From positions 4,418,001 to 4,482,000 of the forward strand of contig LR746269.1 in NCBI GenBank assembly GCA_902729315.2: a stretch of 64,000 nucleotides of DNA, given 5' to 3'. Origin of the DNA: Spirodela intermedia. Its lineage: Eukaryota > Streptophyta > Magnoliopsida > Alismatales > Araceae. The position numbers and the translations under genes are program-made. The notes under the pieces were generated by a model, which had not been told where the DNA came from, made no database searches, and saw nothing but the letters and a program-made list of their open reading frames with translations. Below are positions 54,081 through 64,000 of the stretch, one piece after another (the stretch's first letter is position 1; each line of letters opens with the position of its first letter).

Positions 54081-55576
54081 CGCCGGCGACCCCTCTGCCC
54101 TTCCCTCTCTCCTTCTCCGAGATCCCCTTCCCGCTCAGACCCCCAGCCCTCTCACTAGCCACCACCCCAACCATTCCGGATCCTGCCAGGTACGCCCTTT
54201 CACTAAAGGTTCGGATCCATCATGGATCATTTGCGGAAATCCACGGGCCCGAAACATAACACTGTAGCTCGATCCCGACATACAGACTGAAGTTCGATTT
54301 TTTCGGACATTTTTCTGGGCCCAAGTCAGGCATGGGCTAGTAATGGGCCTGGACTGTACTAGAGTCGCCGAAGGCCCAATGAAAATCGGAAGACTGAAGT
54401 GGGCATTACGAAAGGGAAGAATGGGGAGAGGAATGTGCTCATAGGCCCGCGGGCGGTGGTCCCTAGAGAAAGGTTCACTTAACGGTTAGACGGTCACCGT
54501 CCGTGTCAGAGCCGCTACGAGCCGTCTGATCATCATCACGATCGGTCCAAGATGGCCGGTGAAGCGGCACATCAGAGAGCGAGAGAGAGAGAGAGAGAGA
54601 GCGATGGGGACCACTACCAGGGAGAGTATAAATAATTTTCGGTTGTTTGAGAAATTACTGGAGAACGATTTTCCAATGATTTCATAAAATAAAAATTCTA
54701 AGATTTTTTAAAATAAAAAAAATTCGGCTTCTCTTTTTTTTTAAAAGTAGAAAGTCACTCGTTCTTCCAAAGTCAGCTGTCTTTTTATTAATTCAAGTAT
54801 TTTCATTTTTCATTTAACTATCACGCTGACCTTTAAAAAGTATGTAAAAAATTAAATCCCTTTTAATTAATGGGCTCAATCTTTGCATCGAGCAGCAGTT
54901 GACTGCCAAAAGTTCGTTTTGACTTTCTAATTCAGGCGGAAGATGGAGTCAACTTTTTAAATCGAACCAAAAATGAACATTTCCTTTTATAGTAATAAAT
55001 TAAATGCAACTCGTTAGATTGGATCTTACATGGGAAAGCTCGAAGAAGAAGGAATAGAAAACCAGAAGGAGAGAGAGAGAGTGTTGCCGACAACTGGGGG
55101 GGGGGTTCACTCCCCATCTGGCAAGAATTTCAGCGATCCACATGCCGCCGGATCATATCGGAGGGTCGCTCTCCCGCCAGCTTCAGTCGGCGGCCGTGGC
55201 GGCGGAGCGAGAGGGCCCCGCCGGCGACTGGAAGAAGATCCCCGGCCGATCCTAGCGAGCCCTTCTCTCTCTCTCTCTCTCTCTCGCTTCCGTCCTCTTC
55301 CTCGGACGAGACTTGTCGCCATGAAAGCGGCGGCGCAGCAACACGAACATCATATCTTTCCAACCTTGGCGTCGTCCGAAGTTGAATAATCCCACGTTGA
55401 TGAGGAACAAACCGGCATCGACTCTTCCCAGTGAACGTATACTACTTCTGGATACACTTTCAAACCTGAGAAATGTGATTTCAGCGAACGCACAGAGAGA
55501 GAAAGTGGGCTCCCATCAGACTCATGAAACAGGCATGAATGACACGAAGGAAGAGACAGACAGAGAGAGAGCGAGC

Positions 55577-55609
<33 letters not shown>

Positions 55610-55990
55610 CGAGAGAGAGTCCAATGTGGGAAAATTAAAAGACCACTTGGTTAATCTACAGGCATATAGAGTAAATACACGCTTCTTATTCATCTCCTTC
55701 CGCGTCTGATTTTTCCACACTCAAATCGATATTATCTAAGAACAGAGCAGAGAGGGCGCCAGATCTTCCGCTCCTCTCTCGTCCCTGCTTCTTGCGGAAC
55801 TCTCCGAGTCCCTGGAAACGTTGACCGAGCCGCTCGATCCTCCACCGAATCCCTGCAACCCTCGGCCCGTCGGATTTGACCACAACCGGCCGACGATCAT
55901 CCTCAACGGCTCCCCAGGATTTCTTTCAGCTGGTCGTCAAAGAGTTGATAAAAACTGTTAAATCAGAGGCCTCCTCCGAGGAGTGGGGCA
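54081..55990. other. TRAPPC6 promoter and bHLH 3' flank
   Basis: GA runs at 54580-54600, 55066-55080 and 55562-55618, and a CT run at 55263-55285. 55686-55990 is likely bHLH 3'UTR. A GC-rich block at 55107-55390 has open frames on both strands but no recognisable protein, so I call no gene. Confidence 0.5.
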
Positions 55991-58550
55991 TCAGCGCTCG
56001 GCTTTCAGATGGCTGCCTGCAGAAAATAAAAAAGACCCACATCGATTATTCCTAGAGTCTTAAACCGGAGATTATAAAGATTTTATCTTGGATTAACATG
56101 GAAGAGATTCGGAGTATCACCGTGGAAATCTTGGGCGCCGACCTGAATATTATGAAGCTCCTCGGCCCAGGCGCTGGGGATCTGTGGGCCAAAAACAGAT
56201 GGGAGAAAATAAATAAATAGATAAATAAATGGGGGTCAAAAATCTATTAATAGAAAGATAGGCCGAGAGTAGGATCAACCGCGGTAAATTAGGTCATTTT
56301 CTGAGAATCCAAGGAAAAATTGGCACCAAAATTTTTCCTTATTTTTTTTTATTTTTTTTGGAGCTAGAACATAGATGAAAACAACGGCTCAAAGATCCAT
56401 CAGTAGAGAACGACCGCATGATGCGGGTCAGAGTAGAGAATCAACCCAGATCATTAGTTCATTTTCTGATAATCATAGGCAAAATGGGCACCATAATGGT
56501 ATCAAACTTAGTGAATGATCAAATATAATTTGGGGGCGAGGCGATCATCCCATTGCAGAAGACTATCCCTATGCTTAATGGGGAATTTTTCATACATAGG
56601 ACAAAGTTTTAGTTCTTATATTGAATGGAATAGTGGTGAAGAGAGAGAGAGGGGGGGGATATCACCGCACCTGATTTGCCGACTCCCCGTAGGTGGTCAC
56701 GGCAGCGAGCTGGGCATTAACGGCCCTCCTGAGGGCATCCGAAGGGTTTCCTGTTCTAGGAATCCCTGGCTGGACCAAGGAGCTCTGCCCTGGATGCAAC
56801 TGGGGAGGAGCGATCTGGGGCGGAAATCCGATCGAGGACATGGGAACGGAATGCGACTGGAGAATCTGGAGCACGCATGACCGATAAGTTACACCATGGA
56901 AAGCCCATCAGATATCATCGCAACCATACTAAAAATGGAAAACTTGGAGGGGCTATCTGGGTTTTGACTTCGATCACCTCCTTCAAGAAGAGCCCTTCGA
57001 TGTTGAAGTCGAGATGAGGATTCACGGTCGCCAGCTTCATCGAGAGGAACTGTGGGAAGGGAAGGACAGAGAGAGGATCAGAACCCAGAAGCCCGTCGAG
57101 ATGAAAAGGAAAAAAAAAAGTCAGAAAAGAGGAACAATTTAGGACACTAAGAACAGGAGGACGATCTCCACGGGCGGCATACCTCGACCTGCCTCTGAAG
57201 CGATTGAACGTAGTTGATGATCTCATCAAGCATCACAGCTTTCCCCGTGACCTGTTTAGGTTGAAATTACGAACTATGATGATGATATATATATATATAT
57301 ATGTGATGATTATTGAACTGGGTGGGTTTTCTGTTGATATGAATCTAATTCTATCCAACAACCTTGCTGCAACCTGGGACGAGATCTTGAAGAAACTTCA
57401 TCCGCTCACTGATTTTCTCACGTCTGACCTGCGATTGAAATCAAACCCATCGAAGAAAAGATCAAATTGGTTTCTGAGTAGGCGAAATTGGACCCAAGGA
57501 GTTCGCCCCATTTGAAAATATCATAATTTCCTCCTGGAATGCTTACTCTCTCCGCGAGGCTGTGGCTGTTGGTGGCCTGCCCTCGCCGGGCTCTGACATG
57601 GACGTAGTCCTCTTTGGGCGGCTCTGCAGAGTCCTTGCCGTGCTCCGAGCTCGAGTTCTTCCGCTCATCCACCATTTTATTCCCATGGTTCTCCTTCGGG
57701 GCCTCCACAGAGCGCTGAGCGTCCCCCGTGGTCTGCTCCGGCTCCAACACCACCTCCTGAGATCAAGGAAGGAAGAACACGATGAGGAGACCGGCGATCG
57801 ACTGTTCCTCAAAATCCTGCAGAAGACTGAGCACACAATGGAGATAATATCGTCGATTGGGAGGTAGAAATTTGGAGTGTCTGCTTCGCGTTTTGCCCCG
57901 AAATTCTGCGGAGAACTGTTGCTCACCTGGTTTCCCCTCTTCCTCTTCTTGGGCAACAACCCGGCGGAGGAAGGGTCGCCGGCGGTGGTCCCGGAACTAG
58001 GGTTCTCCTCCTGGTGTCCTCCTGCTCCGAGCTCATGATCATGGCGGTCGTCATTCTTGGGTGGTGCTCTCCCCGAGGTCGGATTGCTCCTCTGAGAATG
58101 AGCTCCGGAGATCACCACGCGAGGGCCGGAGCTAGGGCTCCCCATCCCGCCGGCGGCGAAGCCATTGAAGGAGGAGGGCCTCGAGGCCCGCTCGACGAAA
58201 GGAGGGTCCGCTGGGAACTGAGACAACCCGTGGAGGAATATTCCGGCGCCGTTCCGCGAGAAGAGGGCCCCGCCTCCGTCGGGCATGGCTGCCGGAGGGT
58301 TCCACGGCATGTCGAGCGCGGGCGGAGGGAGGACGGGGCTCTGGGAATTGGCGGCGGTCTCCCAGAGGCGGCGGCCGAAGGGGGCCGCCATGGCGGAGGA
58401 AGAGGAAGAATAGCACATCTGATCCCCTTCAGTGACCGGTGGAGGGCCGAAGAAACTCATCTGCGGGCTGCTGAATCTCCAATCACCATGGATGTCGGAT
58501 CCATGGTAGCTCAGACGATCATCTCCCTTATCCTTCTGGCTGGAATCCAT
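55991..58550 (-). CDS. bHLH transcription factor, group XII-like (bHLH49/62/78 type)
   Basis: Eight minus-strand exons: 58550-57927, 57756-57547, 57428-57363, 57251-57183, 57049-56978, 56865-56671, 56181-56121 and 56016-55991 (TGA); 440 residues. The N-terminal half is low-complexity (Ser/Pro/Gly) with FSSPQMSFFGPPP and a nuclear signal KKRKRG at about 201-206. The bHLH region spans exons 2-5: VHVRARRGQATNSHSLAER, VRREKISERMKFLQDLVPGC, SKVTGKAVMLDEIINYVQSL and QRQVEFLSMKLATVNP. The basic region has the His-Glu-Arg triad of G-box (CACGTG) binders. Exon order and intron positions fit this subfamily, members of which act in growth and light or brassinosteroid responses. ATG 58550 is chosen as the first ATG of the open frame. 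The 3' end has two splice options: the one given ends DFHGSHLKAER; the alternative (donor at 56142, acceptor GCAG) would end in a longer Ser-rich tail. Confidence 0.92.
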
Positions 58551-59212
58551 CCCCCTCACCGTCCCCACTCACAGCCCCTCAGAACCAGAAGGACCTGACC
58601 AACCGGGGTCCAATTTCGGAGAACCCTAATCGGAGGAAGAGGATGAGGCTAGAACCCAAATACCTCAATCGGCTAGCCGTCCCAGTCGAACAGGCGAAGA
58701 ACACCGCAAAAATGTTGATCACCTCCGTGATTCAAACATGCAGAAATCGGCATCAGAGACGGCGAAACCCAGTTGGGGGGGAAATGATCGACGCCTGAGC
58801 TCCCCGACGGTCGGAATCAAATGAGAATCTCACCGATCGAACTGCCGAAGATGGAATCAGAAGCGGCAATGAAGCGGAAACAGGGCCGAGAATTCAATAA
58901 AAATGGCAGATCAAGGAGCTCCAAAAAGTCTGTGGTAGGGTTTGGATTGAAACAGGAGGAAGCGGAGGATCAATCCCTACCCAATGCGGACCGCCTGCAG
59001 ACATGCATTGGATTCCGAGAAGACCGTGGGAAAAACACCAACAACCCGGATTGCCCTCCCTCCTCCCGCAGATCTCTCCACAGTCGGCAGCCGAGTTCTC
59101 ACCCGCAGGCTGGTCGCCGGAGGAGCTCCTCCCCACCTCCTCCTCACCCCCAACACCTAAAAGCCAGAGTAGCAGAAGACCCACTTAAGATTCTCTCCAC
59201 CCTCTTTCACCC

Positions 59213-59296
<84 letters not shown>

Positions 59297-59474
59297 GTGA
59301 TATATATATATGTATATCCTGCGAGAGCACTATCCGGATGAGAGAGAAATAGCGAAGCGAGGGAGGAAGGGAGAGCAACGGGGGGTTGTCTTTACTTTGG
59401 CCTCGCTCGACTGTTCTCTTCTGCTCAGAAACCAACTCCCGCGGACCGATCAAAGATGAACAGTAGAGAAAGAA

Positions 59475-59510
<36 letters not shown>

Positions 59511-61569
59511 AATGGTAGAGGAGGCTTCCTCGCATTCTGACCCGCTCCGGTACAGAGTGGCACCATTAACCAGCCCCCACTCTGCTGTAAAACCATTTTA
59601 CGAGGACGACTTGAAGACATCCGCAGAAGTTCTAGCCCACCTGCCTCTCTCTCTCTCTCTCTACTGGCTTCACCGGAAATCACCTCCGAGAACAATAAAA
59701 AACCTCCCATCTCTGTCAATCCCTTTCATCAAGCCTTGACCTTTCCGCGACTTTTCTCCCTCACTCGGCCGATCGCCAGATACAAGCTTGATCTGGCGCA
59801 GCGCCTCTGACAGCCGCCGACCCCGCCTCCATTAAACAAATCCCACGCCTCCTCCCAACTCTCTCCCTAGTCCACGTTGGCACACTATATGCTACGATGA
59901 GACGCAGGCGCATCGTCCTCAACGATGGGGCCTCTTTATCCGGTCGGGCGACCACGAGACGTCGACTTCTCCATTTTCCGAAATTATGTAAATACATTTC
60001 GCGTATATTTCATTTATTTAATATATTTTAATTTTAAATCTGAAAATAATCGGGCCCCCAAATCCAGTCGGTTGATCCAAAAAACCCTCTTTCTCTCTCT
60101 AAAGAAATGTTAATTGGTCCATCGATAGTCCAAGAACCTTAATTTTGATATTATAATTTTATTTTAAAATATTAATAAACTTATACAATTCCTAACTTCA
60201 AAATCATATTTTTTTATTATTAATATTTATTGTATAATAATTTTATTAATATTCCCTTTGGAAAGGATCCGTAAAATCCTGGACCGAATAGTTGGGTCGG
60301 ATCAATACGGATCTGTACGTCGTTCCTCACTTGACCCGGTTGACCGTAAGGACCCGCCAATGAATGAATGCCCTCGGCTCCAGCAGACGCATCGGACAAA
60401 TGTCGCACGTGTGACGCCGACATGTCAACGACATCTATGCCGTGGGTGACACGTGCGGACCCCCCTCCCCGGGGGGTACCGTCGGAGGGCTCAGATAGGG
60501 TTGACCGGGCTATGCAAGGAAATGTAGCTTAAGGAGGGGGTAAAACGAAATTTCACAATATGAGTAGTTGGAGAATAAATCTCACGACTTCGTAAGATGA
60601 ACTAACCTTATTCTACATTGCTCCATATTTTCGCTCTTTGATTTTTATAGATTGTCAACTGAGAAGGATAAGTATAAAAATTAATAATTATTTATCACTA
60701 CATTTTATTTGAAAATTGTCGTCATAAAAATGTCAAGAAATACATCCATTGTATTAAAAATCATAGAAGCTCGTATCATCTTGGGACTCAAAATCCTATT
60801 TTTTGAGAAATTAATCGCCTACGAAGTTGATATATTAATATTTTCTAGTTTCCATTATTTTTCATAACTTTAAAACTATGAATATTAACATGACGATTTG
60901 AAGCATTCATTCTGAAACTCTCTCTCTCTCTCTCTCTATGATCTGGGCCGGGCCCGGATAGGGCCTAGGCCCGATTAAGTCTTTTGACTACCCATGAATT
61001 CAACTCAAACTGGGAAATTTCCTCCCAAGATAGAGGATAACTCGAAAAGATGCTGACTTTTGATGACCCTTTTCCCTACTCACACTGAATAGAAGGTAAT
61101 CTGGACGAGAAACCATCTGGGCTTATCAGCTTTTCTTTTTTTTTTCTTTTTTTCTGTTTGTTAATCAGGTCATTGTTTACCCAAAAAATACCCGACTTTC
61201 CTTGAAAAAGGTCAACGTTGACGATTTACCCTCTTGCTTGATCACCAGCTTGTAACTTAAAATATATTAAATTGATCGCAGTTCGGATCGGAAACCAGTT
61301 GGATTCTTCGTCTTCTAGCTCCCATCTATTTAACGAAAGCCCATCTAATATTTTTTCCTGAAAAATATCAACCCTTGAAGACCCTTTTGCTCGCTCCCAA
61401 TTATATCAACGAAAAAATAGATCGAGCTGAAGGTAAATCTCATCAGAAACCACGTAGGTTCATCGGGTTTTAGGCTTGCTGTATGCTTATCTCCTCATTG
61501 TTCACAAAACCCAGAGTTGACTTTCTGACACCGGGCATTCTCGGCAAGGATCCCTTGGAGAACAAGTCC
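58551..61569. other. bHLH promoter/leader and AT-rich intergenic DNA
   Basis: 58551-59450 is GC-rich leader or promoter with a long CT microsatellite. 59477-59506 is a GA run. 59760-60240 includes AT-rich DNA. 60400-60480 has CACGTGTGACG, GACACGTGC and a CCCCGGGG palindrome. No gene supported. Confidence 0.5.
59215..59290. repeat. (CT)n microsatellite upstream of the bHLH gene
   Basis: About 38 uninterrupted CT units, then GTCTCTGTGATATATATATA. On the transcribed strand it is a GA array about 670 bp upstream of the start codon. Confidence 0.97.
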
Positions 61570-63884
61570 TCAACGAAACACCGGGGTTTCCAGCTGAAAG
61601 ATGTAGACACCGCAGATAGAGATCACCGAGAAGAGGATCGCGAGCAAAGCGTTCTTCGACCTCCGATTCCCCCTCTCCGTTGACCTCTCATTCCCAGGCT
61701 TCGGCGGCGGCTCGGTTTGACCGCTATTCGACGCGGTTTCGCCTGGATGGGTCCTGCCGGGGTTATCATCCGAGATTGCCACCTGATGATAACCAAAGAA
61801 ACTCAATCAGCTGATCTGATCTTAAGGCGTTGACCCCGATGATATTTTGGAAAGAATACCATAATTTCCACCGAAAATGGCCGCTGGGCAATCATACCGA
61901 CATGAATTCTAGAGATTCTAAGATGAAATATGAATAAGTCAGATGGACTCCGATTTTTGCCAGTTCTTTGGATGGGAATGCATTCAACTGATCTTTTTTT
62001 CTTTGTATCTGATCTATTTTACACACAACAAGGTAATATTTTACCCATAACTTTCTTTGAATAGTTCAAAAATCAGGCTGGTCATTCAGGGGGGGGGGGA
62101 CTTAAATCATGGATCCGGGTAACTATGCATGAAATGATCCATGTAAATAACCTTTATCTGGAACGTGAAAACAGGAATTTTGTACGCAGAATCAGATTAG
62201 GATGCGCATTAATATTTTTAAAAGATCGGGTCGAAAATAAAACCTTCTTCACTCTAATCGATACAATTAACTTAGTGAGTTAGCTAAATTACTTTGAAGA
62301 TGAAAACATTTATAGCTGTGACCTGTGATGAAGGACACTCTCTCAAGGCGAGCTTCATTTACCAGGCAAGTGAACACGCTGGTCTCAGTGGCAGCGTTCT
62401 TTGCATATGCTGTGTTCGTCTCAAAAACAGCCTTGTGCAGCGAACCCTCCATGGTCTCTACTTTCCTTTTCAGGAAACCGAGTTCTTCACTTAAATCCGA
62501 ATTACTCTCGATCAATAGAGAACACCTCAGCTCTGCATCAGCAGCTCTGACTTCTGCCTCATGAACCCTCGACTTCAGATCCTTGATCAGTTTCTTCATA
62601 TCACAGCGAGCGGCAAAGATTAAGGTTTTCCTCTCCATTTGGGCGTCTGACGCCTTCTCTTCCAGATAACCCTCATTATGGCAGATCATTCGGCCAAGTC
62701 CCAGGTCAGCCTCAGGAAATAATTTACAGCGGGCTTCTTCGGATTCAGCCCCGGTTGGATCCATGGAGGAGGTTTCTTCAAGAATACCCATCAGATCTAC
62801 AGTTTCAGCGCGTTCAAGGTGTTGAATATCCTGTTGATCTTCAGCCTCTTCCATGGAAACCATGGCTAGCTGAAGACGAAGATCAGATCCTTTCGACTTC
62901 GCATTCTCCTTCAACATCAAGGAACCTGAATCAACTCCAGAATATACGTCCTCGGTGAGTTCACCTGGTGACTTCAATTTGCTATCGTTCTGCGCAGATC
63001 TCGCCTCATTCTCCCACGGAACGGACCCATCTAAATTTACCCCAAGAGCCCGGATCTTTGGGAGAGATTCTCGTGATAAAAATCCCATTTTCATCTCGGA
63101 GGCGTCCCCAGCCTCTACCAGCTCAACCCGAATGGCCTGCATCGGTTCTTCTTTCTCCACCAGGTGTAGCTTTATTTGGACGCCGCTGTTATTCCTAGCG
63201 TCGGAGAGTTCTCTCTCCAGATCTAGCTCCCTTGCCAGAGACTTCTCCAGCATACGCAATATATGCCTTTGCTGCTCCACTGTCTGCATTTGCCAGTCAT
63301 CTTCATTCCCTGACAAGAAAATTGCATCGAATTAATCAAAACCTATATTAGTTTTTATCGCTGAACAGATTTAGTGAGAGGAAAACACCCAGGGACTTAC
63401 AAATTTCCTTCCTCCCAAGAGCCAAGGCCCCGTCAAATTTCTGTGTCTGCATTCTGATCTCGGTTACCTGCTCTTGAGAGTGCCTCAGGGATTCTTCGGC
63501 ATGGCGCAGCTTCTCCTCTATTTCCTGTGCTTCGGCTCGTTCGTTCGGCCGAATCTTCTTAAGATTTTCCTCGATCTCCTTCTGGAGAGAGGCCATGAAA
63601 CTGTCCAGTTCTTGGATCTCGCAGTCTAAGATCCCGGATAAGGCATCGAATTCGAAGGCTTTCTCGACGACATCGGACGAAATGGACTTGTTTTCCATAT
63701 ACAGAGCCTCGCAATCGCTCAATCTGCTCGTGGCGTGCATCAGGAGTATGTCGAGATTGAGGACTTTCTCTGCACAGTAGGCTAGATCGAGGTCTATTCG
63801 TGTGATGATTTCGCCCATTCTATCTCCGCCGGCCAAGATAGCTTCGTTCGAGCAAATAATGTGGTGATCTGTGTCTATGGCCAT
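61570..63884 (-). CDS. WIT: WPP-domain-interacting tail-anchored (WIT-like) coiled-coil protein
   Basis: Minus-strand exons 63884-63401, 63309-62363 and 61782-61570 (TGA), giving 547 residues. WIT proteins sit in the outer nuclear membrane, bind the WPP domain of RanGAP and, with WIPs, link the nucleus to myosin XI-i. Seen: ITRIDLDLAYCAEKVLNLDI, DALSGILDCEIQELDSFMAS, the heptad-rich segment with SLRHSQEQVTEIRMQTQKF, and QRHILRMLEKSLARELDLER. A long charged coiled coil continues to about residue 470. The C-terminus has a single hydrophobic tail anchor NALLAILFSVISICGVYIF (about 521-539). The protein is shorter than the Arabidopsis ones (over 600). The exon-2 donor is uncertain: CTG|GTAAAT at 62363 joins in phase, but the frame stays open to 62267 and a small extra exon could exist. 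A CTTGGCAG acceptor just upstream of the ATG suggests a 5'UTR intron. Confidence 0.85.
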
Positions 63885-64000
63885 CGAATCTTCCTCTTCT
63901 TCCCTGCCAAGTAGGTCGACGAGAGATTTCAGTTTTTAATTACATGATGGATGGAGAGAAGAACAGGAGCTACAGATGACCCAATGAAAACTTTCCCCGC

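Noticed and set aside
53730-54158. 142-codon plus-strand frame
   Set aside because: Antisense to TRAPPC6 exon 1 and its promoter; composition is that of a shadow frame.
55107-55390. GC-rich open frames on both strands with GA/CT runs
   Set aside because: Arg-Glu-rich low complexity and no splice-supported extension; likely leader or promoter DNA.
58014-58598. 194-codon open frame on the plus strand over the bHLH first exon
   Set aside because: Antisense shadow of the GC-rich bHLH exon; no recognisable protein features.
62267-62362. Extension of WIT exon 2 to the end of the open frame at 62267
   Set aside because: No donor in this stretch joins in phase with the tail-anchor exon, whereas CTG|GTAAAT at 62363 does; an unseen small exon remains possible.

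Overview
This is nuclear DNA from a flowering plant. Every protein gene I could reconstruct has introns with GT..AG junctions (the small or single-exon ones apart), and the families are plant ones: agmatine deiminase, a LAG1-type ceramide synthase, SOB-FIVE-like, a WPP-interacting tail-anchored protein and strictosidine-synthase-like (SSL) genes. Intergenic DNA is AT-rich, with many long CT/GA microsatellites close to gene starts. First exons of several genes (bHLH, eIF5, TRAPPC6) are GC-rich, as is common in monocots and some early-diverging angiosperms, but I cannot name the lineage.

Layout. 153-326: last exon of an NAD(P)-binding Rossmann protein running in from the left. About 0.8-8.5 kb and 20.2-32.7 kb: the two arms of a large, diverged inverted repeat. 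It carries SSL pseudogenes and the 3' part of an STK16-like kinase gene. Between the arms (8.5-20 kb) lie the 5' part of the complete kinase copy and an intact ten-exon agmatine deiminase gene. The right arm is further damaged by a 5.3-kb decayed Ty1-copia retrotransposon (26059-31369), by a roughly 1-kb insertion or deletion, and by a scrambled zone of short direct and inverted repeats (21.3-22.0 kb). Beyond it, 32.8-33.5 kb holds two more SSL fragments in opposite orientation. No SSL copy in the window is intact; the best (1739-3285) is spoiled by one in-frame stop.

The right half (35-64 kb) is ordinary gene-dense DNA: LAG1/LOH ceramide synthase (-), a SOFL protein (+), eIF5 with a 5'UTR intron and a 67-codon upstream ORF (+), a 47-residue membrane micropeptide (-), a four-exon gene of unknown function (+), TRAPPC6/Trs33 (-), a group-XII-like bHLH factor (-) and a WIT-like tail-anchored coiled-coil protein (-).

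The genes are unrelated housekeeping, signalling and polyamine genes; there is no operon-like or pathway cluster. I did not find a clearly new biological system. The most noteworthy items are the STK16-like kinase whose catalytic Asp and DFG glycine are replaced, the eIF5 upstream ORF, and the inverted, all-broken SSL cluster with an SSL fragment inside an intron of the deiminase gene. Exon coordinates are hand-derived from splice consensus, reading phase and remembered family sequence patterns; no search was run.
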